Positions 48,623 to 58,246 of a stretch of DNA of 64,000 nucleotides are shown one piece after another. The translations under genes and the position numbers were made by a program. The stretch is taken from the NCBI GenBank assembly GCA_964614185.1, contig CAZTKJ010000008.1, forward strand, positions 1-64,000. The letters are read 5' to 3'. The stretch comes from Suilimivivens sp964614185 (lineage in GTDB: Bacteria > Bacillota > Clostridia > Lachnospirales > Lachnospiraceae). The stretch's first letter is position 1, and each line of letters begins with the position of its first letter. The notes beneath the pieces were generated by a model, which made no database searches, was not told where the DNA came from, and worked only from the letters and a program-made list of their open reading frames with translations.

Positions 48623-49836
48623 GTGGGCGAAAAAACTTTGTGATCATATTTGGATTTACAGCAGCTATCAGTTTGATTTCTTCTGCTGTTACAGCAATGT
48701 TGGTTTCTTTTCATTACAGCAGGCTTCAATTTGATTTGGTAAATGTTATCTGTGGCAAAATGCTGGAACAAGAGCCGGAAATGAAAAATATAGTTTTTGC
48801 CGCATTAAAAGAATATACCAGCGGAAATATCGACGGTATGGCAGTAAATGATGTCTTATCTGTTTTAGGATATGGCATATCCGATTTTTCGGATTCTGCT
48901 GTTACATATCATATTCTATTTGCAATAACAGGGTTTTTGGCAGGAATCTTCCTCTTTGTTATTACTTTTGTATTTCGTAACAAAATGGAAGCGAAACGAA
49001 TAGAGGCATTGTCAGATTATTTGGAGCAAGTTAATACTGGAAAAGCAGTTGTCCTCTCTGTTTCAGGAGAAGATATTTTTTCTAAATTGGAAGATGAAAT
49101 ATATAAGACAGTGACATTTCTATACCAGACAAAGGATACCGCAGTACAGGCAAAAAATGATTTTGCTGAGAATTTATCAAATATAGCACATCAGATAAAA
49201 ACTCCTATCACTGCAATTTCTTTATCACTGCAAACATTATCTGAAATACCAATGAAAAACGAATATGAAAAAGATAAGATGGAACAAATAAAGAAACAGT
49301 TAATCAGACTTATCCATTTAGAAGAATCCCTGCTTGTTTTATCTCGTCTTGATGCAGGTACATTGACGTTTCAAAAAGAGGATGTGGATATTTTTACTCT
49401 GCTTGTCCTTGCTGCAGATAATTTGCAGGAATTATTTGCAGATTCCGGAACTTCCATGGATATTCCGGAATTAGGGGAGGTGCTAATAGCAGCTGATTTA
49501 GACTGGACTATGGAAGCGATTATGAATGTAATGAAAAACTGTATGGAGCACAATATGGGTGGAACAGTCCATTGTTCTTATAGGCAGAATCCACTATACA
49601 CAGAAATACTTATTTGGGATGAGGGGGACGGATTTTCCAAAGAAGATATTCCACATCTTTTTAAACGGTTTTATCGGGGACAGAATGCAAATGCAGGAGA
49701 TAATATCCGCAGCAGCAGCATTGGAATCGGTTTAGCATTGTCAAGAGAGATTATAGAACATCAAAACGGGATAATAAGGGCCAAAAATCTGCCGGATGGC
49801 GGCGCATGTTTTGAGATCCGGATATATAAACGATGA
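48619..49836 (+). CDS. Sensor histidine kinase of a BceRS-like system
   Basis: 405 residues from the ATG at 48619, coupled to the regulator by ATGA. Two membrane helices flank a short outside loop of about 85 residues. The HisKA motif is ENLSNIAHQIKTPITAISLS, and the ATPase domain has NVMKNCMEHN, DEGDGFSKEDIPHLFKRFY and SSIGIGLALSREI. The outside loop is longer than in intramembrane-sensing BceS kinases, so it could sense the ligand itself or with the ABC permease. Confidence 0.92.
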   Translation: MSGRKNFVIIFGFTAAISLISSAVTAMLVSFHYSRLQFDLVNVICGKMLEQEPEMKNIVFAALKEYTSGNIDGMAVNDVLSVLGYGISDFSDSAVTYHILFAITGFLAGIFLFVITFVFRNKMEAKRIEALSDYLEQVNTGKAVVLSVSGEDIFSKLEDEIYKTVTFLYQTKDTAVQAKNDFAENLSNIAHQIKTPITAISLSLQTLSEIPMKNEYEKDKMEQIKKQLIRLIHLEESLLVLSRLDAGTLTFQKEDVDIFTLLVLAADNLQELFADSGTSMDIPELGEVLIAADLDWTMEAIMNVMKNCMEHNMGGTVHCSYRQNPLYTEILIWDEGDGFSKEDIPHLFKRFYRGQNANAGDNIRSSSIGIGLALSREIIEHQNGIIRAKNLPDGGACFEIRIYKR

Positions 49837-49857
49837 TTTTAATATTTATTCTGCTGC

Positions 49858-49890
49858 AGTCACTAAGTTGTAACTTTCATTTAGTACAAT
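49858..49890 (+). promoter_or_regulatory. Promoter with regulator box before the ABC transporter
   Basis: AGTCACTAAGTTGTAAC (49858-49874), identical to the box at 47888 but for one base, then TACAAT (49885-49890). Confidence 0.82.
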
Positions 49891-49925
49891 ATGGCTTGTA
49901 AACAGCATTCAAAGGAGACAACAAA

Positions 49926-50606
49926 ATGAATATCTTAACATGTGAGGGAGTTTGTAAAATCTATGGTTCCGGCAATAATCAGGTGGCTGCACTGGATGGA
50001 ATCGATTTGACGGTAGGCAAGGGAGAATTTGTAGCTGTTATTGGGGCCTCCGGTTCAGGTAAATCTACACTGCTGCATATTCTGGGAAGCGTGGATAAAC
50101 CTACAAGTGGAAAAGTTACAATAGACGGAACAGATCTTTCTAAACTTAATCAGACCCAGGCAGCAATTTTTCGCAGAAGAAAAGTGGGTTTGGTGTATCA
50201 GTTTTATAACTTGATTCCAACACTTACAGTGCAAAAAAACATTCTTATGCCCCTTGCCCTTGATAAGAAAAAACCAAACAAAGAGTATTTTGAAAAGATA
50301 GTTGGTTCGCTTGGTATTGCTGACCGGCTTGAAGCCTTGCCAAATCAGTTATCAGGCGGACAGCAGCAAAGGGTTGCCATAGCACGTTCCCTGATTTATC
50401 GTCCGGCCCTGCTTTTGGCAGATGAACCCACCGGAAATTTGGACCAGAAAAATTCCAAAGAAATTATTGATATGCTGAAATTATCCAATCGTAATTTGGA
50501 ACAAACAATTGTGTTGATCACTCATGATGAGAAAGTGGCTTTAGAAGCAGACCGTATCATAACCATAGAGGATGGACATATTATAAGTGACGAGAAGCGG
50601 AGGTAA
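49926..50606 (+). CDS. ABC transporter ATP-binding protein (BceA/MacB type)
   Basis: 226 residues. Walker A GASGSGKST, Q-loop VYQFYNLIPTL, signature LSGGQQQRVAIARSL, Walker B LLLADEPTGNLD and switch histidine LITHDEKVAL are intact. It is the motor for the FtsX-type permease that follows by six bases, a pair associated with resistance to bacitracin, lantibiotics and host peptides. AAAGGAG precedes the ATG. Confidence 0.94.
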   Translation: MNILTCEGVCKIYGSGNNQVAALDGIDLTVGKGEFVAVIGASGSGKSTLLHILGSVDKPTSGKVTIDGTDLSKLNQTQAAIFRRRKVGLVYQFYNLIPTLTVQKNILMPLALDKKKPNKEYFEKIVGSLGIADRLEALPNQLSGGQQQRVAIARSLIYRPALLLADEPTGNLDQKNSKEIIDMLKLSNRNLEQTIVLITHDEKVALEADRIITIEDGHIISDEKRR

Positions 50607-50612
50607 TAGGCT

Positions 50613-52826
50613 ATGTGGAAAGATTATTCATCAGGTTATATTAAAAATAACCGTTCATCAGGTATGTCTGTTATCATTGCAACACTTATATCAGCTTTAC
50701 TGTTATCATTGCTCTTAGGGTTATTTTATAACGCATGGAAGTATGAAATTGAAAGGATCGAACAGGAAGAAGGTGGCTGGCAAAGCAGAATTGTTGGAGT
50801 ATTTAATCAGGAAGATATTGAATCCATAAAGAACTTTGCTAATGTAAAAGATATAATTATAAATGAAAAGGAAAGACAGATTCCGGAAACTATAATAGAT
50901 ATTTATTTTGATAACATGGGAGCTGTTCTTGACGATACATTACGGATTGCCGAAACTTTAGGCGTTTCATCAGACAAGGTTATTTATAACCATGAACTTC
51001 TGGCAATGTATATGATACGTGATCCGCAGGATACTGCACCAAGATTGATTTTCCCGTTGTTTATACTTATAGTTGGAATTGCATCTTTTTCATTAATTAT
51101 AGTAATACATAATTCTTTTGCAGTATCTATGAATGCCAGAATCCATCAGTTTGGTATTTTTTCCAGCATCGGCGCCACACCAAAACAGATACGGTCATGT
51201 CTTTTGCAGGAAGCGGCTGCATTATGTATTCCTCCAATTTTAATTGGAAATATGCTGGGCATTTTAATCAGTATGGGACTTATGCATATGCTGAATGGCT
51301 TGTCAGGGAATGGTGTGGCAGGCAATCATGAAGCAGTATTCGGTTATCACCCATTAGTTTTAACGGTGACACTTCTTTTAACAATAGCGACCATATGGAT
51401 TTCCGCATGGATGCCGGCCAGGAAATTGAGTAAACTGACACCCCTTGAAGCAATTAAAAATACGGGCGAATTACAGTTAAAGCGTAAGAAAAAATCTCCT
51501 TTGCTTACTTGTTTTTTTGGAATGGAAGGAGAATTGGCCGGTAACGCACTGAAAGCACAGAAAAGAGCCTTACGGACAGCATCGCTTAGCCTGATATTCT
51601 CTTTTCTTGCCTTTGCCATTATGCAATCCTTTTTTACACTTTCAGGAATCAGCACAAGGGAAACTTATTTTGAGCGTTATCAGGATGTTTGGGATATTAT
51701 GGTTACAGTAAAGGGCACAGATGTGGATTCTTTTAGTGAAACCCCAAAAATACAGGAGATTCCTGAAATAAGAAGCGCTATTGTATATCAGCGGGCAGTG
51801 GCAAAAAGAATCATTACAGAGGATGAAATAAGCGAAGATATGGAGTCCTTTGGCGGTTTTGCCGCAGCCGGAGATTATTATGTGAGCAAGGCGAATGGGG
51901 GATGGCTTGTAAACGTTCCCATCATCATACTGGATGATGCGAGTTTTTTAGCATACTGTGAACAGATTGGTATCACACCGAGGCTTGATGGAGCAGTTAT
52001 ATGGAATCAGATACGTGATGTTACAAATCCGGATTTTAGGCATCCTCGATATATGTCCTACATAAAGGAGGAAAATGCGATAAGCATTTTAAGACAGTCC
52101 GGTAATGAAGAAATGACAACAACGATTCCTGTTTTGTCCTATACAGAGAAAGTGCCTGCTTTAAGAGAGGAATACGCAACCCTTGATTATTATGAACTGG
52201 TGCACTTTATTCCTGTATCTTTGTGGAAGGAAATCAAGGGACAGATTGGAGGCAGCAAGAAAGATACCTATATCTGTATGCTTTGCAGGGAAAATGTGAC
52301 ATTAGAGGAACTGAATGCTTTGCAGGGACAGGTGGAAAGCCTTATTGCGGAAAACTATAAGACAGAAAGTGAGAATCGTATTCAGGAAGTAAACGTGAAC
52401 GATAAACAGATACAAGGAATGATGACAATACTTGGCGGCTTCTGTGTTCTGCTTGCAATTATCGGCATTGGAAATGTGTTTTCTAATACGCTGGGCTTTG
52501 TTCGTCAGAGAAAAAGGGAATTTGCAAGGTATATGTCTGTTGGAATGACACAAGGAGAAATCAAAAGAATGTTCTGCATTGAGGCACTTACCGTTGCAGG
52601 GCGTCCGATTTTAATTACCCTTCCGCCGGCAATTATTGCAGTGGGGTGTATGCTGAAGATGAGCTATGTTGAAGTGGAAACCTTTCTTGCCAAGGCACCG
52701 ATTATTCCAATTATGTTTTTTATGTTGGCTATTGGTGGAACTGTGGCATTTGCATATTATCTTGGTTGGCGTAATATACGAAAAATCAATTTAGCCGAAG
52801 TTTTACGGGATGATACCATGATGTAA
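50613..52826 (+). CDS. FtsX-family ABC permease (BceB-like)
   Basis: 737 residues. There is an N-terminal membrane helix, three helices at about 145-280 forming a first FtsX domain (HQFGIFSSIGATPKQIRSCL), a single helix near 330, a large outside domain of about 250 residues, and a C-terminal FtsX domain (ARYMSVGMTQGEIKRMFCIE). This fits the BceB/VraG type, where the outside domain recognises the antimicrobial peptide. Its stop codon is two bases from that of the convergent MerR gene. Confidence 0.9.
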   Translation: MWKDYSSGYIKNNRSSGMSVIIATLISALLLSLLLGLFYNAWKYEIERIEQEEGGWQSRIVGVFNQEDIESIKNFANVKDIIINEKERQIPETIIDIYFDNMGAVLDDTLRIAETLGVSSDKVIYNHELLAMYMIRDPQDTAPRLIFPLFILIVGIASFSLIIVIHNSFAVSMNARIHQFGIFSSIGATPKQIRSCLLQEAAALCIPPILIGNMLGILISMGLMHMLNGLSGNGVAGNHEAVFGYHPLVLTVTLLLTIATIWISAWMPARKLSKLTPLEAIKNTGELQLKRKKKSPLLTCFFGMEGELAGNALKAQKRALRTASLSLIFSFLAFAIMQSFFTLSGISTRETYFERYQDVWDIMVTVKGTDVDSFSETPKIQEIPEIRSAIVYQRAVAKRIITEDEISEDMESFGGFAAAGDYYVSKANGGWLVNVPIIILDDASFLAYCEQIGITPRLDGAVIWNQIRDVTNPDFRHPRYMSYIKEENAISILRQSGNEEMTTTIPVLSYTEKVPALREEYATLDYYELVHFIPVSLWKEIKGQIGGSKKDTYICMLCRENVTLEELNALQGQVESLIAENYKTESENRIQEVNVNDKQIQGMMTILGGFCVLLAIIGIGNVFSNTLGFVRQRKREFARYMSVGMTQGEIKRMFCIEALTVAGRPILITLPPAIIAVGCMLKMSYVEVETFLAKAPIIPIMFFMLAIGGTVAFAYYLGWRNIRKINLAEVLRDDTMM

Positions 52827-52828
52827 AA

Positions 52829-53683
52829 TCAAGAGTATCTCTGCGCAAACTTTTCATCTGCCTTCATCAGTCCTTCATGATACTTTCGGTAAGAACTGCT
52901 TAATCTGCACATTGCCGGAATAAATATATCATTATAGCCGCTTGTTTCATTAAATTGCCGCAGTGCCGTCTCCAGACGATATGCGGGTGAAGTTTTATAC
53001 TCTTCCGACTGTTTATAAGAAAGATAGCCTGCAATTATTTCATGGTTATCCTCAAGAAATTTTTCCGTGTCGCAAATGGCAGCATTCATATTGGAGGATA
53101 TTTTCTCCGCAAACTCCTCATCAAAGTTCAGAGTTACCTCCTCCAAATATTCTTTTACATCATGGGGAATGTCAAAGTCTGCATTGTCCAGAAAGGAAAC
53201 GATGCTGTCAAATGCCTCCTGTTGTTCATCTGTTAAAACAGGTTCATTAAGATATGGCGCAAAATGAAAACAGATATATTTCCCATAGCTGCCGGGAAAA
53301 GTATTCATAAAGCGTTCCAGAATGATCTGCTTTTTTTGCAGCTGCTCTAACTGATTCTGTACCTGTTCCCAGTTATTTTGATCTGCAAGCTTCCCAAGCA
53401 GCGCCTGCTTTTCCCACAGGGCAGACATCTGCAGTGCCTTTTTACTATGAATTTCGTGTAACGCCGTTGTCATCTCCCCGGACAACACAGTACGAATTTC
53501 AGTAACAGACAGTCCCAGGCCTCTTAAGACAGAGATTTTTTTCAAAGTAAGAATATCTTCCTTTGTAAAACTACGATATCCGTTTTCCTGTACTGTGGGA
53601 GAAACAAGTTCCTGTTCGATATAATATTCAATGGCTTTTTTGGTTAAAGAACATTCTTTACATACTTCATGGATCAGCATCAT
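52829..53683 (-). CDS. MerR family transcriptional regulator
   Basis: 284 residues. The N-terminal MerR helix-turn-helix and wing (IHEVCKECSLTKKAIEYYIE, VQENGYRSFTKEDILTLKKI) is followed by a dimer coiled coil (LEQLQKKQIILERFMN) and a C-terminal domain of about 150 residues that may bind a ligand. No metal-binding cysteine pattern is seen, so it is more likely of the drug- or stress-sensing kind. GGAGG precedes the ATG. The target is unknown; the convergent ABC genes are not an obvious one because their promoters carry another box. Confidence 0.88.
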   Translation of the reverse strand: MMLIHEVCKECSLTKKAIEYYIEQELVSPTVQENGYRSFTKEDILTLKKISVLRGLGLSVTEIRTVLSGEMTTALHEIHSKKALQMSALWEKQALLGKLADQNNWEQVQNQLEQLQKKQIILERFMNTFPGSYGKYICFHFAPYLNEPVLTDEQQEAFDSIVSFLDNADFDIPHDVKEYLEEVTLNFDEEFAEKISSNMNAAICDTEKFLEDNHEIIAGYLSYKQSEEYKTSPAYRLETALRQFNETSGYNDIFIPAMCRLSSSYRKYHEGLMKADEKFAQRYS

Positions 53684-53725
53684 TTCACCTCCACAAATAT
53701 GATAAACCAGCCCCCAGGGGAACAG

Positions 53726-55639
53726 TCAATGCATTTTTTCTATCTCTTCCATCCAGATTCTGACGCATGCATCAGAAGGCATACGTAAATCTCCCCGGGG
53801 CGATAAGGCAACGCTTCCCACCTTAGGACCATCCGGCAGACAGGAACGCTTAAACTGCTGGGAGAAAAATCTCCCATAAAAAATCTTCAGCCACTTAAGG
53901 ATAGTTTCATCAGTATATTGTCCTTTAAAGGAGCATCTTGCTATTCTGTATATCTTGTCAGGCGTGAATCCCCAACGCATCATATAATACAGGAAAAAAT
54001 CATGAAGCTCATAAGGTCCTATGAGTTCTTCTGTCTTTTGTGCAATTTTCCCTTCCTCCGGAGGCAGCAATTCGGGACTTACCGGTGTATCCAGCACATC
54101 CGACAATACTTCTAAAAGCTCTTGTTCCATACAGGTATCGGCATAATAGCGGACCAAATGGCGCACTAAAGTTTTCGGAACTCCGGCATTTACCCCATAC
54201 ATGGACATATGATCTCCATTGTAGGTAGCAAAGCCAAGAGCCAGCTCTGACATATCTCCCGTACCGATCACAAGGCCTCTTTCCCTGTTGGCAATATCCA
54301 TTAAAACCTGTGTTCTTTCCCTTGCCTGTCCATTTTCATAAGTAACATCCTTATTTTCCAGACTCTGTCCAATGTCTCTGAAATGAACGGCAACCGCCTC
54401 TTTTATGGATATTTCCTCTAACGTGACAAGAAGAGCCTTTGCCAGTCTGCAGGCATTATGATAAGTCCTGTCCGTAGTGCCAAAGCAAGGCATGGTTACC
54501 GCAATAATATTTTCCCTGGAAATCCCCAGCATATCAAAAGTACGAACCGTTACCAGCAGCGCTAAGGTAGAATCCAGTCCTCCTGATATACCGATAACGG
54601 CTTTTTGCATACCGGTATGCAGAAAACGCTTCTTAAGTCCATAGGATTGAATTGAGAGAATTTCATTGCACCTCTCTTCCCTCTCTTTCTGATCGTCAGG
54701 AACAAAGGGCATACAGGGGAAGTTTCTGGTAAGATGAGTTTCTCTTTTCTTTATCGTAAAAGGCACATAGAGATAATCGGAATCAGGGTCTGAAATAAAC
54801 GTATTGATTCTTCTGCGCTCCATACGCAGCCTGTCTATGTCAAGATCTCCATATGTTATTCCGTTCTGAAAACATTTTTCCTGTATCAGAATGGTTCCGT
54901 TTTCCGCTATGATCTTATGTCCGCCAAACACAAGGTCCTGTGTGGATTCGCCTTCCCCTGCGCTTGTATAGACGTAGCCTGCATGCATTTTGGCACTGGC
55001 AGCTTTTACTAAAAGCTCTCTGTAAGCATCTTTTCCTATGGTTTCATTGGAAGCGGAGGGATTTACAAGTACTACTGCACCTGCCGAAGCCGCCATAGCT
55101 CCGGGAGAATTGGCGGTCCAAATGTCTTCACATATCTCACATCCTACTACAAATCCCTCCATGCTCTCTTCCTTTAACAGAATATGAGTGCCAAAGGGAA
55201 TCTTATCTCCTTCAAAATCCATATAGACCACACTGTCATTTCCCGGTCTAAAATATCTTGTTTCATAAAATTCACTGTAAGAAGGAATATATGTTTTGGG
55301 AATAAAAGCAAGAATTTTTCCGTGGCAAAGAGCCGCAGCTACATTGTATAATTTTCCATCTCTTTCTAAAGGAAGCCCTACAAAGACTAAAGCCTCTTTA
55401 TCCCTGGTATGGTCTGCAATTTTTAAAAGCTGCTGCCTGCAGGAGACAAGCAGCATATCCTGCAGAAAAAGATCCTCACAGGTATATCCGCTGATGCACA
55501 ATTCCGGAAATACAATGAGGCCGGCCCCCTTAGCCACAGCCTCATCAATATTTTTACAAATCTGCTCCGTATTATAAATTGTATCCGCCACTTTTATATC
55601 CGGCGTTGCCGCTGCTGCTTTTATAAATCCATGCTTCAT
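53726..55639 (-). CDS. nadE: Glutamine-dependent NAD+ synthetase
   Basis: 637 residues, the two-domain form. The N-terminal nitrilase-like amidase has the Glu-Lys-Cys triad in VFPELCISGYT, FIPKTYIPSYSEF and VGCEICEDIW and makes ammonia from glutamine. The C-terminal synthetase has the ATP-binding loop ISGGLDSTLALL and VIGTGDMSELALGFATYNGD, converting nicotinic acid adenine dinucleotide to NAD+. NaAD is also the starting compound for LarB, so both draw on one pool. It follows hslO by three bases. Confidence 0.96.
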   Translation of the reverse strand: MKHGFIKAAAATPDIKVADTIYNTEQICKNIDEAVAKGAGLIVFPELCISGYTCEDLFLQDMLLVSCRQQLLKIADHTRDKEALVFVGLPLERDGKLYNVAAALCHGKILAFIPKTYIPSYSEFYETRYFRPGNDSVVYMDFEGDKIPFGTHILLKEESMEGFVVGCEICEDIWTANSPGAMAASAGAVVLVNPSASNETIGKDAYRELLVKAASAKMHAGYVYTSAGEGESTQDLVFGGHKIIAENGTILIQEKCFQNGITYGDLDIDRLRMERRRINTFISDPDSDYLYVPFTIKKRETHLTRNFPCMPFVPDDQKEREERCNEILSIQSYGLKKRFLHTGMQKAVIGISGGLDSTLALLVTVRTFDMLGISRENIIAVTMPCFGTTDRTYHNACRLAKALLVTLEEISIKEAVAVHFRDIGQSLENKDVTYENGQARERTQVLMDIANRERGLVIGTGDMSELALGFATYNGDHMSMYGVNAGVPKTLVRHLVRYYADTCMEQELLEVLSDVLDTPVSPELLPPEEGKIAQKTEELIGPYELHDFFLYYMMRWGFTPDKIYRIARCSFKGQYTDETILKWLKIFYGRFFSQQFKRSCLPDGPKVGSVALSPRGDLRMPSDACVRIWMEEIEKMH

Positions 55640-55642
55640 GCT

Positions 55643-56518
55643 CTACCTCGCATTTTTTAACATTTCTTTCAATTCATCTACCGAAAACTTATAAGAAGAA
55701 TTACAGAACTGACAGTTTACCTCTATTTCCCTGCCCTCCGCAATCATTTCTTCTATATCCTTTTTGCCGATACTGATAATTGCTCTCTCCACACGTTTTT
55801 TATCGCAGTTACAGTAAAAACTGCACGGACTTTTATCCGTAATAACAAGATCCAGTCCCTCAAGGAGCATTTCCAACATCTGCTCCGGTGTTTTTCCCTC
55901 ATCCAGTACCCTGGTTACGGCGGGAAATGCAGAAAGGTTCTTTTCCAGCCTGGCAATAACTGATTCCTCTGCAAAAGGCATCATCTGCAAAATAAAGCCT
56001 CCCGCCTGCCTTACGGTATTATTCTTTTCCATCAGTACCCCCAGACCTACACCGGAAGGCACCTGCTCGGATGATGCAAAATAATAGGTCAGATCTTCTG
56101 CAATCTCTCCTGTCTGTAAAGCAGTCTGTCCAATATAAGGTTCTTTTAATCCCATGTCCTTAATAACCCGCAGCGTACCTTTTCCAACAGCGCCGCCTAC
56201 ATCCAGCTTTCCCTTGGGACTTGGGGGCAGGCATACAAAAGGCTCTATGGCATATCCTTTCACGTGTCCGCAGCTGTCAGCTGTTACCGTCATTCCCTTT
56301 AAGGGACCATCTCCGCTGATCTGCAGTGTCAGTAAATCCTTTTCTCCCTTCAGCATACTGCCCATCATGACGCCGCCTGTCAAAAGTCTCCCCAGGGCAG
56401 CAGTTACTACAGGGCTGGTCTGATGTGTGACTCTTGCTTTTTCCACCAGCTCCTTTGTTGTTGCTCCAAAGACCCGAATCTGTGCATTAGCTGCGGTTGC
56501 TCTTACTATATAGTCCAT
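55643..56518 (-). CDS. hslO: Redox-regulated chaperone Hsp33
   Basis: 291 residues. The C-terminal redox switch has CNC and CQFC (FYCNCDKKRV and VNCQFCNSS) about 28 residues apart; reduced, it binds zinc, and on oxidation it releases zinc and becomes a holdase against aggregation. The N-terminal chaperone domain has GRLLTGGVMMGSMLKGE and SGVGLGVLMEKN. It precedes nadE by three bases; the methyltransferase gene is 32 bases upstream. Confidence 0.96.
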   Translation of the reverse strand: MDYIVRATAANAQIRVFGATTKELVEKARVTHQTSPVVTAALGRLLTGGVMMGSMLKGEKDLLTLQISGDGPLKGMTVTADSCGHVKGYAIEPFVCLPPSPKGKLDVGGAVGKGTLRVIKDMGLKEPYIGQTALQTGEIAEDLTYYFASSEQVPSGVGLGVLMEKNNTVRQAGGFILQMMPFAEESVIARLEKNLSAFPAVTRVLDEGKTPEQMLEMLLEGLDLVITDKSPCSFYCNCDKKRVERAIISIGKKDIEEMIAEGREIEVNCQFCNSSYKFSVDELKEMLKNAR

Positions 56519-56550
56519 TTTCTGTCCTCTTTAAAATATCTTTCATAATT

Positions 56551-57369
56551 CTACTTTGCTTTGATAGCAGCAATATAGATTCTTTCGCTTGTTTCTCCCG
56601 GCATCTTATGGGTATCTGCATCCAGTACAGATACGATACTCATTCCCGCCGCTTTTACAAATCCTTCCATTTCCTCAAGAGTATATCCTCTCTGGTAATG
56701 AGTCTCGCAAAAGCGTCTGAAAAGCCCCTGCCTTTCATCTGTTTTTACAAAAACAGTCAGGTCATATTCATTAATGCACTCTTCATCATGATAATAATTT
56801 TCCCATATAAAACTACAGTTATCACGATTTTCCGCTATCGTGGCATCACCGATCACTGTTTTATATTTATATACGGTATTGAAATCAAAAATAAAAAGTC
56901 CGCCGGGATAAAGATAGTTCTCCACAAGTCTGAATGTATCTTCTACATCCATATCTTCCGTCAGATAATTAATGCTGTCGCATATACTGACCACCGTTCC
57001 CACAGTGCTATACAAATCAAGATCTCTCATATCCTGACACAGATACAGAATATCGCTTCCCGTCTTTTCCTTCCTGTCCATGGCCACATTCAGCATTTCC
57101 CGGGAACTGTCAATACCGATCATATCGTAACCCTTTTGATAAAGAAGTTCCGTCAGCTTTCCGGTACCGCAGCCTAGATCCAGCACAAGATTTCTCTCTG
57201 ACTCAAGGATATCTGCTGCTTCATTTTCTTCTGCCTCCCTGCTGCCTGTTACAGGTTTGGAAATTCCATATTTCTGAATCATGCCATCCAGAAAATCCGC
57301 CCATTTTTCATAAGGCGTTTCATCCATAAATGTATCATATACTTCCGCAAAATCCGTATAAGCTTCCAT
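56551..57369 (-). CDS. Class I SAM-dependent methyltransferase
   Basis: 272 residues from MEAYTDFAEVYDTFMDETPY at 57369 (GGGGAT upstream; a longer reading overlaps DUF368). Motif I is LVLDLGCGTGKLTELL, with acidic DMIGIDSSREML after it. The Glu-rich insert before motif I (SREAEENEAADILESERN) is unusual. The family is often annotated without known substrate. It lies directly after the DUF368 gene and upstream of hslO on the same strand. Confidence 0.88.
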   Translation of the reverse strand: MEAYTDFAEVYDTFMDETPYEKWADFLDGMIQKYGISKPVTGSREAEENEAADILESERNLVLDLGCGTGKLTELLYQKGYDMIGIDSSREMLNVAMDRKEKTGSDILYLCQDMRDLDLYSTVGTVVSICDSINYLTEDMDVEDTFRLVENYLYPGGLFIFDFNTVYKYKTVIGDATIAENRDNCSFIWENYYHDEECINEYDLTVFVKTDERQGLFRRFCETHYQRGYTLEEMEGFVKAAGMSIVSVLDADTHKMPGETSERIYIAAIKAK

Positions 57370-57370
57370 A

Positions 57371-58216
57371 CTAATCCCCAAGTTTAAGAGCAATCACAAA
57401 ACCTATAGCTGCTGTAATAATGCTGGTCAGAACGGACACTACCGTGATCACTCCCAGTTCTGAAACCATTAAAATTGCAAAGGGTGAAGCCACGATCAAA
57501 CCGATAATAGCCCAGAATGCCTGCATAGGAAATTTTTCAAAAATAATTTCAATCACTTTGGCAATTGCAAAAATACCGATCAAAACGCCGATTCCCATAG
57601 GAATCAGGATACCGCAGCATCTTAGGATTTCAGAAATCTGGAAAGACACCAGCGCTTCTACCAATTCTTTAATGGTAGCCACAATAGGATTATAGTAGCC
57701 GATAACAAGCAGCATCATGGAACCGCTGACTCCCGGAACTACCATAGTGGCTGATGCAAGCACTCCTACCAAAAACAATTTGATAACCGACCAGAGGCTT
57801 AAAGTTAAATCTGCAGCTTTTCCCTCTGTTTCTCCCAGTGCCGCCATGCCAATCACTATGGCAAAAAAAACAAGGAAAGCAATAATATGGCTGATTTTAA
57901 TCGTATTTCCCTTTACTTTTTTCCATACTGCCGGAAGTCCTCCTACAATCAGTCCAATAAACAGACCGTTGGTCTGCAGCGGGAAATGCTCAAAAGCCGG
58001 CGTAATGATAAAGGACAGGCCCACCAGGGCAATTCCCATACCGATTAGGATAGGCAGCACAAACCGGATACTCTCCTTAAATTCCTTAAACAAATGAGTC
58101 AGGCAGTGAATCAGTTTATCGTAAATCCCCATTGACACCGCCATGGTGCCGCCGCTGACTCCCGGGATGATATTTGCCATCCCCATTACCATTCCCTTTA
58201 ATAAATTTTTAATCAT
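57371..58216 (-). CDS. DUF368 family membrane protein (undecaprenyl-phosphate translocase-like)
   Basis: 281 residues with about eight hydrophobic segments. Two repeated PG(V/I)SG motifs, MANIIPGVSGGTMAV near the N-terminus and ATMVVPGVSGSMMLLVIGYY in the second half, mark the DUF368 fold. Members have been shown to return undecaprenyl phosphate to the inner face of the membrane for cell wall synthesis. Together with the DedA gene at 32141 the window holds both known families for this job. Confidence 0.9.
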   Translation of the reverse strand: MIKNLLKGMVMGMANIIPGVSGGTMAVSMGIYDKLIHCLTHLFKEFKESIRFVLPILIGMGIALVGLSFIITPAFEHFPLQTNGLFIGLIVGGLPAVWKKVKGNTIKISHIIAFLVFFAIVIGMAALGETEGKAADLTLSLWSVIKLFLVGVLASATMVVPGVSGSMMLLVIGYYNPIVATIKELVEALVSFQISEILRCCGILIPMGIGVLIGIFAIAKVIEIIFEKFPMQAFWAIIGLIVASPFAILMVSELGVITVVSVLTSIITAAIGFVIALKLGD

Positions 58217-58246
58217 TTTATACCTCCGCTTTTCAGATAATCAAAA

